A stretch of DNA of 64,000 nt from Rhizobium sophoriradicis (GTDB taxonomy: Bacteria > Pseudomonadota > Alphaproteobacteria > Rhizobiales > Rhizobiaceae). Position 1 is the first letter of the stretch. Each line of letters starts with the position of its first letter. This document shows positions 17,181-29,068 of this stretch, piece by piece. The stretch is from positions 186,001 to 250,000 of the forward strand of contig NZ_RQIH01000005.1 of NCBI RefSeq assembly GCF_003939025.1, given 5' to 3'. The notes beneath the pieces were generated by a model. It searched no databases. It worked only from the letters and a program-made list of their open reading frames with translations, and was not told where the DNA came from. Position numbers and translations under genes: made by a program.

Positions 17181-19720
17181 GAATGATTACGCCGCGCACC
17201 GCGCTTGCATTTCGCCTGGCGCTCCGTGAGCTCCGCGGCGGCATTCGCGGCTTTTACATTTTCCTAGCCTGCATCGCGCTCGGCACAGGCGCGATTGCCG
17301 CCGTCAATTCGGTTTCGCAGTCGATCACCGACACAATCGCCTCGCAGGGGCAGGAGCTCTTGGCCGGCGACGTCCGCTTTGAGCTCAACAACCGCGAGGC
17401 CACACCGCAGGAAATGGGGTTCCTCGAAAGTCTCGGCACCGTCTCGGTGTCGACAGGTCTGCGCTCGATGGCCCGCAAGCCTGATGGTTCCGACCAGGCG
17501 CTGGTCGAAGTCAAGGCCGTCGACGACGCCTACCCTCTCTATGGCAGCTTCGCGGCCGAGCCGGATTATCCGCTCGCAGCCCTGCTTTCGGCCCAAAGCG
17601 GCACCTATGGCGCGGTCGCAGCCCCGCTGCTGCTCGATCGGCTTGGCCTTGCGGTCGGCGACGAATTGCTGCTCGGCAATGTCAAACTCAGCATCACCGG
17701 CACTGTCAAGACCGAGCCGGACGCCCTTTCCGAAGGCTTCGGCCTTGCGCCGCGCCTGCTCGTCAGCCGCCGGGCGCTCGATGCCTCGGGCCTTATCCAG
17801 ACCGGAAGCCTGGTCGAACATGCCTACAAGATCCGGCTGGAGGACAGGAGCGCGATATCGGGCATCCAGGCGCGCGCCTCAAGGGAATTCCCCTCCGCCG
17901 GCTGGGCGATCCGCACCAGCGACCGGGCCGCGCCCTCGCTTACCGAAAACATCACCCGCTTCTCGCAGTTCCTGACGCTGGTGGGCTTCACCGCGCTGAT
18001 CGTCGGCGGCGTCGGCGTCGCCAATGCGGTGCGTGCCTTCCTCGATTCCAAACGCACCACCATCGCCAGCTTCAAATGCCTCGGTGCGCCGGCCGCCGTC
18101 GTCGTGCTGATCTATCTGTTCCAGATCACCATCATCGCCCTTGGCGGCATCATGATCGGCCTCGTCGTCGGCGCCCTGTCGCCGATCTTCGCTGCGCAGT
18201 TCCTGGCGCAATTTCTGCCGGTGTCCACAGCGCCGACGCTCTATCCCGGCGCCCTGCTGCTAGCGGCGCTCTTCGGCATCCTGACAACGCTCGCCTTCGC
18301 CATCCTGCCGCTCGGCCATGCCCGCGAGGTGCCGGCGACGGCGCTCTTCCGCGAGCAGGGCTTCGAGGCCCGCCGCCTGCCGTCCTGGCCCTATATCCTG
18401 CTGGCCGCCCTCTTCATGGCAGCGCTTGCCGGCCTTGCCGTCCTCACCGCCTATGATCGCTTCATCGCCGTCGTTTTCGTCGGTGCGATCGTCTTCGCCT
18501 TTGTCGTGCTGCGCCTCGTCGCCGCCCTGATCGCCTGGCTTGCGCGCCGCAGCCCGCGCGTCAACTCGCCGGCGCTCAGGCTTGCGATCGGCAACATCCA
18601 CCGTCCCGGCGCCCTGACGCCCTCGGTGGTGCTGTCGCTCGGCCTCGGCCTGGCGTTGCTGGTGACGCTGACCTTGATCGACGGAAACCTGCGCCAGCAG
18701 CTGACCGGCCGGATGAACGAGGGCGCGCCGAACTTTTTCTTCGTCGATATCCAGAGCGCCGAGGTCGACGCATTCCGCAATCTCGTCCAGGCGCAGGCGC
18801 CGAAGGGCAAGTTCATGGAGGTGCCGATGCTGCGCGGCCGCATCGTCGCCTTCAACGGCGAGGATGTCAGCAAGATGAACGTGCCGGCCGCCGGCCGCTG
18901 GGTGCTGAACGGCGATCGCGGCATCACCTATGCCGACACTTTGCCGGAAAATGCCGCGCTGACCGAAGGCAGCTGGTGGGACAAGGATTACAGCGGCGAG
19001 CCGCTCGTCTCCTTCTCCTCGGAAGAGGCGCATGAACTCGGCCTGAAGATCGGCGACACCGTCACCGTCAATGTGCTCGGCCGCAACATCACCGCCAAGA
19101 TCGCCAATCTGCGCCGCGTCCAGTGGGAATCGCTATCGATCAATTTTGTCATGGTCTTCTCGCCGAACACTTTCCGCGGCGCCCCGCACGCATGGCTCGC
19201 GACCCTGACCGATCCCGCCTCGACGCCGGCCGAAGATGCGGCGATCCTGAAATCCGTCACCAACACCTATCCGACGATCACCAGCGTGCGCGTCAAGGAC
19301 GCGATCGATATCGTCAACCAGCTCGTTGCGCAGCTTGCGACCGCGATCCGCGCCGCCGCCTCGGTGGCCCTGATCGCCTCGATCCTCGTCCTTGCCGGGG
19401 CGCTTGCCGCCGGAAACCGGGCGCGCACCCACGATGCAGTGGTGCTGAAGACGCTCGGCGCCACCCGGGCCATGCTGATCCGCGCCTTCAGTTACGAATA
19501 TCTGATCCTCGGGCTCGCAACCGCGATCTTCGCGCTAATCGCCGGCGCCGCCGCCGCCTGGTTCATCGTCGCCCGCATCATGCGGCTGCCCTCGGCCTTT
19601 CTGCCCGATGTGGCGGGGCTGACGCTGGTGACGGCGCTCGTCCTGACCGTCGGCATCGGCCTCATCGGCACCTGGCGCATCCTCGGCCAGAAGGCGGCGC
19701 CCGTCCTGCGCGAGCTTTGA
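17177..19720 (+). CDS. FtsX-like ABC permease (YbbP family)
   Basis: The 847-residue inner-membrane protein has an N-terminal helix, a large periplasmic region (about residues 50-255), a first FtsX block of helices (about 260-400), further central helices, a second periplasmic region (about 500-700) and a final three-helix FtsX block (about 715-840). This duplicated layout matches YbbP. Family knowledge: such complexes act in mechanotransmission or lipoprotein/lipid handling, but YbbAP substrates are not firmly known. It is translationally coupled to the YbbA-like ATPase. Confidence 0.92.
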   Translation: MRMITPRTALAFRLALRELRGGIRGFYIFLACIALGTGAIAAVNSVSQSITDTIASQGQELLAGDVRFELNNREATPQEMGFLESLGTVSVSTGLRSMARKPDGSDQALVEVKAVDDAYPLYGSFAAEPDYPLAALLSAQSGTYGAVAAPLLLDRLGLAVGDELLLGNVKLSITGTVKTEPDALSEGFGLAPRLLVSRRALDASGLIQTGSLVEHAYKIRLEDRSAISGIQARASREFPSAGWAIRTSDRAAPSLTENITRFSQFLTLVGFTALIVGGVGVANAVRAFLDSKRTTIASFKCLGAPAAVVVLIYLFQITIIALGGIMIGLVVGALSPIFAAQFLAQFLPVSTAPTLYPGALLLAALFGILTTLAFAILPLGHAREVPATALFREQGFEARRLPSWPYILLAALFMAALAGLAVLTAYDRFIAVVFVGAIVFAFVVLRLVAALIAWLARRSPRVNSPALRLAIGNIHRPGALTPSVVLSLGLGLALLVTLTLIDGNLRQQLTGRMNEGAPNFFFVDIQSAEVDAFRNLVQAQAPKGKFMEVPMLRGRIVAFNGEDVSKMNVPAAGRWVLNGDRGITYADTLPENAALTEGSWWDKDYSGEPLVSFSSEEAHELGLKIGDTVTVNVLGRNITAKIANLRRVQWESLSINFVMVFSPNTFRGAPHAWLATLTDPASTPAEDAAILKSVTNTYPTITSVRVKDAIDIVNQLVAQLATAIRAAASVALIASILVLAGALAAGNRARTHDAVVLKTLGATRAMLIRAFSYEYLILGLATAIFALIAGAAAAWFIVARIMRLPSAFLPDVAGLTLVTALVLTVGIGLIGTWRILGQKAAPVLREL

Positions 19721-19762
19721 CCGGATAGCGACGCCCAAACCCTTCACCTTACGGCGATTTAA

Positions 19763-19900
19763 CCGGCCGGGCCTTTGCAAGCCTCTTGTTTGCGAGGGGC
19801 GAAGGCCTCATATTGTCTGCAGGCATGCTGGAGCTCCGCAGCGGCGCCCGGGTCGAAAACCCCGACACCGTATCTCCATCGGAGCTTGTAAGAGGAAACT
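19763..19900 (+). ncRNA. Candidate ybhL leader RNA motif
   Basis: GGCCTTTGC (19770-19778) pairs with GCGAAGGCC (19799-19807), one G-U wobble, and inside it CCTC (19782-19785) pairs with GAGG (19794-19797). This stem-loop lies about 100 nt upstream of the Bax-inhibitor-1 (YbhL/YccA) gene. Family knowledge: the ybhL RNA motif was described in Rhizobiales upstream of exactly this gene; its ligand, if any, is unknown. Assignment rests on position plus structure; a covariance-model search would decide it. The downstream limit is only the start codon. Confidence 0.6.
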
Positions 19901-20629
19901 ATGGCTGATCTTCGTAACTATCAAAGCCGCGCTCAGACCGGCGAGATGATTGATCAGGGCCTGCGCGCTTATATGCTCAAGGTCTACAACCTGATGGCGC
20001 TGGGTCTGGCGATCACCGGTGTGGCCGCATATCTGTCGTTCCAGCTCGCTTTCGCCAATGGCGAGATTACCGCTTTCGGCCAGGCGATCTACCTGAGCCC
20101 GCTGAAATGGGTGGTCATTCTGGCGCCGCTGGCTCTGGTGTTCTTCCTGAGCTTCCGGATCCATAGGATGTCGGTGAGCGCCGCCCAGACGACCTTCGCG
20201 ATCTATGCCGCGCTCGTCGGTCTGTCACTCTCGTCGATCTTCCTGATCTATACCGGTCAGAGCGTCGTTCAGACTTTCTTCGTCACCGCCGCCTCCTTCG
20301 GCGCGCTGTCGCTTTACGGCTACACGACGAAGCGTGACCTGTCGGCAATGGGCTCGTTCCTGATCATGGGTCTCTTCGGCCTGATCATCGCCTCGATCGT
20401 CAACATCTTTCTGGCCTCGTCGGCGATGCAGTTCGCCATCTCGGTGATCGGCGTGCTGATCTTCGCGGGCCTCACCGCTTACGACACGCAGCGGATCAAG
20501 GAACTCTACTACGAAGCTGATGACGTCGCTGTTGCCGGCCGCAAGGCGATCATGGGCGCACTGACGCTCTATCTCGACTTCATCAACCTCTTCATGTTCC
20601 TGCTGCAGTTCATGGGCAACCGTAAATAA
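19901..20629 (+). CDS. Bax inhibitor-1 / YccA-YbhL family membrane protein
   Basis: The 242-residue protein has seven hydrophobic segments from about residue 30 to the C-terminus and conserved family pieces such as AYDTQRIKELYYEADDV near residue 198. Family knowledge: BI-1 homologues are inner-membrane proteins linked to calcium or proton leak, and YccA modulates FtsH; function in rhizobia is unclear. The ATG at 19901 follows AGAGGAAACT. A structured leader precedes it and a strong terminator follows, so it is monocistronic. Confidence 0.93.
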   Translation: MADLRNYQSRAQTGEMIDQGLRAYMLKVYNLMALGLAITGVAAYLSFQLAFANGEITAFGQAIYLSPLKWVVILAPLALVFFLSFRIHRMSVSAAQTTFAIYAALVGLSLSSIFLIYTGQSVVQTFFVTAASFGALSLYGYTTKRDLSAMGSFLIMGLFGLIIASIVNIFLASSAMQFAISVIGVLIFAGLTAYDTQRIKELYYEADDVAVAGRKAIMGALTLYLDFINLFMFLLQFMGNRK

Positions 20630-20650
20630 GCAGGTCCATTACGATCGAAA

Positions 20651-20675
20651 AAGGCGGCTTCGGCCGCCTTTTTTG
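20651..20675 (+). terminator. Rho-independent terminator after the BI-1 gene
   Basis: AAGGCGGC (20651-20658), a stable TTCG tetraloop, and GCCGCCTT (20663-20670) are followed by TTTT. The perfect 8-bp stem lies 21 nt after the stop codon. Confidence 0.92.
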
Positions 20676-20738
20676 TTGCGCCGTTTTCGCAGGGATGGTT
20701 TTAGAGGAGCTCCGCCCCGCCGCTGGACCAACTGCCCG

Positions 20739-21296
20739 ATGTCCTTCCTTCTGCGCGACGCCTCTCAAGCCGATATCCCCGCCATTACCGGGATCTATCG
20801 CGACTCCGTCCTGAACGGCGTTGCAAGCTACGAGATTGCGCCGCCCTCCGAGGCCGAGATGTTGCAGCGTTTTGCCGCCATCGTCGGCCAGCAATATCCC
20901 TATATCGCCGCAGCCGATGACGACGGAAACTTCCTCGGCTACGCCTATGCCTCGGCCTTCCGCACCCGCCCGGCCTATCGTTGGATGGTGGAGGATTCGG
21001 TTTACCTGGCGCCCGAAGCCCGCGGCCGCGGTATCGGCAAAGCACTGATGAGCGAATTGATCGACCGCTGCACCGCCCTCGGTTTTCGTCAGATGGTGGC
21101 CGTCATCGGCGGCGCAAGCCCCGCCTCGATCGCGCTTCATCTCAAGGCCGGCTTCGTGGAGGTCGGCCTGATGCAGGGCACAGGCTACAAGCATGGCCGC
21201 TGGCTCGACACGATGCTCATGCAGCGCAGCCTTGGCGAGGGCATGACGACCGATCCGGATCCATCCGCCTATCCCGGCACGCTGTTCGCCGGCTGA
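20739..21296 (+). CDS. GNAT-family N-acetyltransferase (phosphinothricin-acetyltransferase-like)
   Basis: The 185-residue protein carries the acetyl-CoA-binding motif RGRGIGKAL near residue 92 and the Pat-like segments IYRDSVLNGVASYE and HLKAGFVEVGLMQGTGYKHGRWLD. This places it with methionine-sulfoximine / phosphinothricin type acetyltransferases; the natural substrate is uncertain. The ATG at 20739 starts family similarity, 22 codons inside the longest reading frame. It is convergent with the DUF2794 gene, with 6 bp between them. Confidence 0.9.
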   Translation: MSFLLRDASQADIPAITGIYRDSVLNGVASYEIAPPSEAEMLQRFAAIVGQQYPYIAAADDDGNFLGYAYASAFRTRPAYRWMVEDSVYLAPEARGRGIGKALMSELIDRCTALGFRQMVAVIGGASPASIALHLKAGFVEVGLMQGTGYKHGRWLDTMLMQRSLGEGMTTDPDPSAYPGTLFAG

Positions 21297-21302
21297 TGAG
21301 GC

Positions 21303-21704
21303 TTATTGATCGACCAGCTTCAAGGCCTTGTCGAAGACCTTGAGGACTAGGTTCAGCTCGTGTCCGCGCTTCAGGATCATGCCGTTGACGTTGATGACGG
21401 AATAGGCGCCTTGCTTGGCGGCGAGCTTCGGGTTCTTTTCGATTCGGAAGAGCGGCATTTCGCCGGAGCGCTTGAAGACGGAAAACACCGCCTTGTCCTT
21501 CAGGTGATCGATGGCGTAATCGCGCCATTCACCCTCGCCGACCATGCGGCCGTAGATCCAGAGGATCGCGTCGAGTTCGCGCCTATGGAAAGTCACCGGC
21601 AGCGGATCTTTGCTTTGTTTGTATTCCCTGAGATCGACGACGACTGAGGAACTATTGTCGACGGAGCGGTTTCCGCCGTGTCGCAAATCCGGCTGATCTG
21701 TCAT
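21303..21704 (-). CDS. DUF2794 family protein
   Basis: The 133-residue protein matches the alphaproteobacterial DUF2794 pattern: LPVTFHRRELDAILWIYGRMV near residue 36, then WRDYAID and RIEKNPKL. No signal peptide or transmembrane helix is seen. The function of the family is unknown. The ATG at 21704 is chosen; an extension to 21770 lacks similarity. A 289-bp non-coding gap separates it from the DUF1223 gene upstream on the same strand. Confidence 0.85.
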   Translation of the reverse strand: MTDQPDLRHGGNRSVDNSSSVVVDLREYKQSKDPLPVTFHRRELDAILWIYGRMVGEGEWRDYAIDHLKDKAVFSVFKRSGEMPLFRIEKNPKLAAKQGAYSVINVNGMILKRGHELNLVLKVFDKALKLVDQ

Positions 21705-21993
21705 CAGTCTCCCGAGGCCTCCGCTTGTGACAGGGGAATGACAGTTTGCCCGAGCCGCCACAAATTGCAAGAGTGCGGGCCGTCACATTCAGTCGCAGCC
21801 GACAGTGGACAGGTCGCCGCTTTCTCGGCAGCGCCGCATTTCAGTCAAAACAGCGCCTCATTTGCAGGAGAATTATGCATCCCGGTTTGGCGCCAGCGCG
21901 CCAAAGGGCCCGGCGGAGCGTATCGACCTTAACCCCAGCCCCGAATACGCTCAGCCGGGCCGCCCGGACCTTCATCCGCAAGCGGGTGCAATC

Positions 21994-22734
21994 TCAGATA
22001 TTTTTACCCGCCATCACCACGGTCGCGCCAAGGATCGCGGCCGGATCGCCGTCCGCGGTGGCCGACTGCAGCAGGATAGCGCAACCCTCGAGCTGCGGCC
22101 GCTGCAGGACGGTTGCCGGCAGCGTCAGACTGGTCGCCTTGCCATCCCACATGCCGACCGTTTCGACATTGGTGACGCTGTGCAGATACGAGAGCTTCTT
22201 TCCGCTGTTCTCGCCTTTTTCGACCTCGATCGTCTTTTCCTTGTCGAAATAGACCATCACGACATTGGCTTTGCCCTGTCCCGCTCCGATCTTGATCTCC
22301 AGCTCGTCGCCCCGCATAGATGCGCTGATAGGAACGGTCAACCCGTTGCCTTCGCCGCTATAGGTGTCGATCCTGCTGTTGATGCCGTTCAAATCGGAGC
22401 CGGCCAGGTGGCCGCGTCCATTGACAATGGCCTGCGGCGTGTAGACGTTGCTGCGGCCCATCGTCCTGGCATAGCCATATTGCCGCTCGGTGTTTTCCTT
22501 CGAACTCAGCGTGTCGGCCCAGCCGAGATAATTCCAGTAATCGACGTGATAGGCGAGCGCGATGATATTTCCCTGGTTCACCAGCTTGCGGAAAGCCGCA
22601 TCAGCCGGCGGACAGGAGGAGCAGCCCTGCGCCGTGAAGAGCTCGACGACGCCTTTAGGCGTGCCGTCTTCTGCATGCAGCGGCCCTGCGAGAGCAAGAC
22701 CGGCCAATAGCGGGATCAACAAACGGGGGGACAT
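21994..22734 (-). CDS. DUF1223 family secreted thioredoxin-like protein
   Basis: The 246-residue protein begins with a signal peptide (MSPRLLIPLLAGLALAGPLHA) and then a thioredoxin-like fold with a CSSCPPAD redox motif near residue 38. DUF1223 proteins are common in Rhizobiales. A periplasmic disulfide or redox role is inferred from the CxxC and export signal; no substrate is known. It lies just downstream of acnA on the same strand but is separated by the acnA terminator, so it has its own promoter. Confidence 0.88.
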   Translation of the reverse strand: MSPRLLIPLLAGLALAGPLHAEDGTPKGVVELFTAQGCSSCPPADAAFRKLVNQGNIIALAYHVDYWNYLGWADTLSSKENTERQYGYARTMGRSNVYTPQAIVNGRGHLAGSDLNGINSRIDTYSGEGNGLTVPISASMRGDELEIKIGAGQGKANVVMVYFDKEKTIEVEKGENSGKKLSYLHSVTNVETVGMWDGKATSLTLPATVLQRPQLEGCAILLQSATADGDPAAILGATVVMAGKNI

Positions 22735-22910
22735 TCACCTGCACCTCTTTTTCAGCGTCGCCAGCGTGTTGGTAACCGGAGGCTCTGAGATATGAACGTA
22801 CGAATAATCCTTCCGGGTCCAAACGAAAAGTCACGAACGGGTGAGACGCAGCACGGCCGGAAGCCGCAGAAGACAAATCATCGTGAGCCCGCTCGAATGC
22901 TGCCGCCGCA

Positions 22911-22944
22911 AAAGAAAAGCCGCCGGAAATTGCTCTCCGGCGGC
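22911..22944 (-). terminator. Rho-independent terminator of acnA
   Basis: GCCGCCGG (22919-22926) and CCGGCGGC (22937-22944) form a perfect stem. Read on the minus strand, TTTTCTTT follows (complement of 22911-22918). It lies about 25 bp downstream of the acnA stop. Confidence 0.92.
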
Positions 22945-22969
22945 CCTGATCATGTCAGGCTCTTAATAA

Positions 22970-25660
<2,691 letters not shown>

Positions 25661-25922
25661 GAGAGACCCCGTTTCTGATAGCCAACACAGTCGTGCGAAC
25701 GCCTATGCACTTAATGCACATCAGGATGCGGGTACGGCCATTTCCGCTGTCCGCACGTGGAGCAGACGCTCCAAGTTCGGCGCAAGGATGAAATTCACGC
25801 CGACCGCTGGCGTGGTTGCAGGTCTTATAGATAATTTCCTAAAAACTTGCCATACCCGGAAACGAGCAAAATCGGACATTTTTTGACCCCTCCGCAACCC
25901 GCAACGACGAAAGAACCGATGC

Positions 25923-26570
25923 ATGCATCTCACCGCCGAAAATCTGGCCGCAAGGCGCGGTGACGATTTGATTTTCGTTAATCTTTCCTTTCACTTGGCA
26001 GCCGGCGAGGCGCTTGTGCTGACGGGGAGAAATGGATCCGGAAAGTCCACTTTGCTGCGCGTTGTCGCCGGTCTGTTGAGGCCGGAAAAGGGCACTGTCA
26101 TCTTTCATGGCGACGGCAGCCGGGAGGGCCGGCATCCCGGCGAGGTCAGCCACTACCTTGGCCATCGAAATGCGATGAAGAATGAACTTACGGTTGCAGA
26201 GAACCTCGATTTCTGGCGCGCCTTTCTTGACGAAACGGAAGTGCCTGCCGGCCTATCCCCTGAGGAGGCAGCCGAAGCCGTCGGCCTTTCGGGAATAACC
26301 CACCTTCCCTTCGGTTATCTCTCCGCCGGCCAGCAGCGCCGATTCGCCTTCGCAAAGCTGCTGGTCGCCCACCGCCCCATCTGGATCCTCGACGAACCCA
26401 CGGCGGCACTCGACGCCAGCGCCGACCGGCTGCTTGCCGGCTTGATCGAAGCGCATCTGGCAAAAGGCGGCATCGTGCTGGCGGCGACGCATCAGCCCCT
26501 GGGCTTGAAGAATATGCAGGAATTGAAGATGACGGGCTTTGCCGGCGTGGATCAGGGGGTGTGGGGATGA
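25923..26570 (+). CDS. ccmA: Cytochrome c biogenesis ATP-binding export protein CcmA
   Basis: The 215-residue ATPase has Walker A GRNGSGKST near residue 36, signature LSAGQQRRFAFAKLL and Walker B IWILDEPTAALD. With CcmB and CcmC it forms the complex that releases holo-CcmE in System I cytochrome c maturation. It heads ccmABCDG; a 186-bp palindromic repeat separates it from ccmB. Two overlapping ATGs occur at 25919 and 25923; 25923 is in frame. Confidence 0.96.
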   Translation: MHLTAENLAARRGDDLIFVNLSFHLAAGEALVLTGRNGSGKSTLLRVVAGLLRPEKGTVIFHGDGSREGRHPGEVSHYLGHRNAMKNELTVAENLDFWRAFLDETEVPAGLSPEEAAEAVGLSGITHLPFGYLSAGQQRRFAFAKLLVAHRPIWILDEPTAALDASADRLLAGLIEAHLAKGGIVLAATHQPLGLKNMQELKMTGFAGVDQGVWG

Positions 26571-26587
26571 TGGTTTGCGATGTCGCT

Positions 26588-26773
26588 ACCCCCCTCTGCC
26601 CTGCCGGGCATCTCCCCCACAAGGGGGGAGATCGGCAAGATGCACCGGCCCCGCGAAATCTTGGTCGTGCGCCGAGCGGCTGTCGCCATCCGTGGCGTTT
26701 GATTGGGGCAAGAGGGCGCCCCCAGCCGATCTCCCCCCTTGTGGGGGAGATGCCCGGCAGGGCAGAGGGGGGT
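26588..26773. repeat. 186-bp rhizobial palindromic repeat between ccmA and ccmB
   Basis: Arms 26588-26636 and 26725-26773 are perfect 49-bp inverted repeats around an 88-bp core. Each arm has its own internal inverted repeat (ATCTCCCCCAC / AAGGGGGGAGAT). A related copy occurs inside ftsY at 31597-31801. The element lies within the ccm operon, so its RNA would fold into a long hairpin between ccmA and ccmB. Confidence 0.9.
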
Positions 26774-26812
26774 GCCGCACCATCCATCACACATGTAGAG
26801 AGCCGCCCCTAG

Positions 26813-27472
26813 ATGACCGCCCTCTTCCTCCGCGATCTCAAACTCTCCATCCGCGCCGGCGGCGGCGCGCTGATCGGCGTGCTGTTCTTCCTCACGATCG
26901 TCGCCGTCATCCCGTTCGGCGTCGGCCCGGATCTCAAGCTGCTCTCGCGCATCGGCCCAGCCATCGTCTGGATCGGCGCGCTGCTTGCCGCCCTTCTCGG
27001 CCTCGACCGCCTGTTCCAGGCCGAGCGCGACGACGGGTCGCTCGACCTGATGCTGATGCAGGAAACACCGCTTGTCCTCACCGTGCTGGTCAAATGCTTC
27101 GCCCACTGGACGGCGACCAGCCTGCCTTTGGTGATCGCCTCACCGCTGCTCGGGCTCTTCATGAACATGGACGAGACGGCGATTGCTGCCACCATGCTGA
27201 CGCTGCTTGTCGGCTCGCCGGCCATCACCTTCATAGGCGCCGTCGGCGCCGCCGTTGCCGTCGCCCTGCCGCGCGGTGGCCTGCTGGTCTCGATCCTGGT
27301 ACTGCCGCTGACCATCCCGGTGCTGATCTTCGGCGTCAGCGCCACCTATGCCGCGGTCGAGGATCCCGCCCCCTTCCTGTCACCCTTCCTCATCCTGGCA
27401 GCGCTGACGCTGTTCTTCGCGGTGATCGGCCCGGCCGCCGCTGCGCTCGCGCTGCGAAACACGTCGGATTGA
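26813..27472 (+). CDS. ccmB: Heme exporter protein CcmB
   Basis: The 219-residue inner-membrane protein has six predicted helices and CcmB features: FLRDLKLSIRAGGG at the N-terminus and RLFQAERDDGSLDLMLMQ near residue 64. It is the membrane partner of CcmA in System I cytochrome c maturation. The ATG at 26813 is 39 bp after the palindromic repeat, so continued transcription from ccmA must pass that structure, or an extra promoter is used. Confidence 0.96.
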   Translation: MTALFLRDLKLSIRAGGGALIGVLFFLTIVAVIPFGVGPDLKLLSRIGPAIVWIGALLAALLGLDRLFQAERDDGSLDLMLMQETPLVLTVLVKCFAHWTATSLPLVIASPLLGLFMNMDETAIAATMLTLLVGSPAITFIGAVGAAVAVALPRGGLLVSILVLPLTIPVLIFGVSATYAAVEDPAPFLSPFLILAALTLFFAVIGPAAAALALRNTSD

Positions 27473-27519
27473 ATGTCATTCGATTGCGGGACTAGCCGGA
27501 TCAAGGTAAGGAAACGGAC

Positions 27520-28281
27520 ATGAGCGAAACAAGCCTTGCCATCAGCAAATTCAGCGATCTCGCCAACCCAACGCGGTTTCTGGCGCTGGCGGCGCGCGCC
27601 CTTCCGTGGCTGGCCGGCATGACCGCCCTCTGTTTCGCGGCCGGCCTCTATCTGAGCTTTGCGACCGAAGGCGATTACCAGCAGGGCGAGACCGTGCGCA
27701 TCATGTATGTCCACGTGCCCTCGGCCTGGCTTTCGATGATGTGCTACACGGTCATGAGCTGCTCTGCGATCGGCACGCTGGTCTGGCGCCATCCGCTGGC
27801 CGATGTCTCGGCCAAGGCCGCAGCCCCGCTCGGCGCCGCCTTCACCTTACTGGCGCTCGTCACCGGCTCGCTCTGGGGCAAGCCGATGTGGGGCACCTGG
27901 TGGGTCTGGGACGCGCGGCTGACCTCGGTCTTCGTTCTCTTTCTGATGTATCTCGGCCTGATTGCGCTCAGCCGCGCCATCGACGATCCATCGAAGGCCG
28001 CGCGTGTTTCCGCCGTGCTCATCCTCGTCGGCTTCGTCAACATCCCGATCATCAAATTCTCTGTGGACTGGTGGAATACGCTGCATCAGCCGGCCAGCGT
28101 GATGCGCCTCGATGGGCCGGCGATCGATCCGGAATTTCTGCGTCCGCTCTTCGTCATGGCGATCGCTTTCACGCTGCTCTTTTTCACGCTGCACGTCATG
28201 GCAATGAGAAACGAGATCTGGCGCCGCCGCATCGCCGCCCAGCGCCGTCTCGCCGCCCGCATGGCGAGCCGGGAGGAATAG
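27520..28281 (+). CDS. ccmC: Heme-handling protein CcmC
   Basis: The 253-residue protein has six membrane helices, the periplasmic tryptophan-rich WWD motif (WGTWWVWDARLTS near residue 124) and the flanking heme-ligand histidines in MYVHVPSAW and NTLHQPAS. CcmC loads heme onto CcmE. It follows ccmB by 47 bp and precedes ccmD by 3 bp. Length is typical. Confidence 0.97.
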   Translation: MSETSLAISKFSDLANPTRFLALAARALPWLAGMTALCFAAGLYLSFATEGDYQQGETVRIMYVHVPSAWLSMMCYTVMSCSAIGTLVWRHPLADVSAKAAAPLGAAFTLLALVTGSLWGKPMWGTWWVWDARLTSVFVLFLMYLGLIALSRAIDDPSKAARVSAVLILVGFVNIPIIKFSVDWWNTLHQPASVMRLDGPAIDPEFLRPLFVMAIAFTLLFFTLHVMAMRNEIWRRRIAAQRRLAARMASREE

Positions 28282-28284
28282 CCG

Positions 28285-28452
28285 GTGACGCACGCCTTCT
28301 ATGTCTACGCCTCTTACGGCTTCGCAGCGCTGGTCACGGTCGCCGTCACGCTGTGGACCTGGGCCGACGGCCGGGCGCGGCGCCGCGAACTCGCGGCGCT
28401 CGAAGCCGCCGGCATTCGCCGCCGCTCGGCGCGCGCGGGGGACGGCGAATGA
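28285..28452 (+). CDS. ccmD: Small heme-export accessory protein CcmD
   Basis: This 55-residue protein starts with GTG at 28285, 3 bp after ccmC, with GGAGG upstream in the end of ccmC. It has one transmembrane helix ([20 protein letters not shown]) followed by a basic cytoplasmic tail ([19 protein letters not shown]), the standard CcmD layout. CcmD helps release holo-CcmE from CcmABC. Its TGA overlaps the ccmG ATG (ATGA). Confidence 0.93.
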   Translation: MTHAFYVYASYGFAALVTVAVTLWTWADGRARRRELAALEAAGIRRRSARAGDGE

Positions 28453-29054
28453 GCGAGGCGCCCGAAACCACGGCCCGGGCGCGCGGGCTTGGCCGTTATG
28501 CGCTGGCGCTTCTGCCGCTCATCGTCTTCGGTGGCATTGCCGCGACGGCCGCAAAGATGCTCTATGACCAGGATTTCCACGGCAAGAACATCGCCGAGAT
28601 CCCCTCCGCCCTGATCGGCACCAAGGCGCCGGCGCTGAACCTGCCGCCGCTTGAGGGCGCCAACCTGCCGGCGCTGACCGATGCCGCCATCAAAGGCAAG
28701 CTGACCCTGGTCAACGTCTTCGCCTCCTGGTGCCTGCCCTGCCGGGACGAACATCCGATCTTGAAGGAACTGGCGAAGGACGGGCGGCTCAACATCGTCG
28801 CCATCAATTACAAGGACAAGAACGACAACGCCCTGCGTTTCCTCGGCGAACTCGGAAATCCCTATCGGGCGATCGGCATCGATCCGAACGGCAAGGCGGC
28901 GATCGACTGGGGCGTTTACGGCATTCCGGAAAGTTACCTCGTCGGCCCCGACGGCACCATCCTCTACAAGCGCGTCGGCCCCTTCGACGATATCAGCCTG
29001 AAGGAAGGGCTGTTTCCGGCGATGGAAAAGGCGCTGGGAAAGCCGGTTTCTTAA
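28449..29054 (+). CDS. ccmG: Thiol:disulfide interchange protein CcmG (DsbE)
   Basis: The 201-residue protein has an N-terminal membrane anchor (about residues 15-37) and a periplasmic thioredoxin domain with the active site WCLPC near residue 98. The CcmG pattern [19 protein letters not shown] follows, including the cis-proline region. It keeps apocytochrome cysteines reduced for heme attachment. It is translationally coupled to ccmD. CcmE, F and H are not in the window. Confidence 0.96.
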   Translation: MSEAPETTARARGLGRYALALLPLIVFGGIAATAAKMLYDQDFHGKNIAEIPSALIGTKAPALNLPPLEGANLPALTDAAIKGKLTLVNVFASWCLPCRDEHPILKELAKDGRLNIVAINYKDKNDNALRFLGELGNPYRAIGIDPNGKAAIDWGVYGIPESYLVGPDGTILYKRVGPFDDISLKEGLFPAMEKALGKPVS

Positions 29055-29068
29055 GTTTCATTCCGGGA

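Noticed and set aside
21875..22252. Plus-strand reading frame with AGGAG 4 nt before an ATG at 21875, starting MHPGLAPARQ
   Set aside because: It runs antisense into the DUF1223 gene and its composition (Arg, Ser, Pro rich) looks like a shadow frame. The start context may be chance. The 289-bp gap before it holds no better candidate.
26188..26790. Minus-strand open frame across the ccmA end and palindromic repeat
   Set aside because: It translates repeat sequence and antisense ccmA; such frames recur wherever this repeat occurs and are not genes here.
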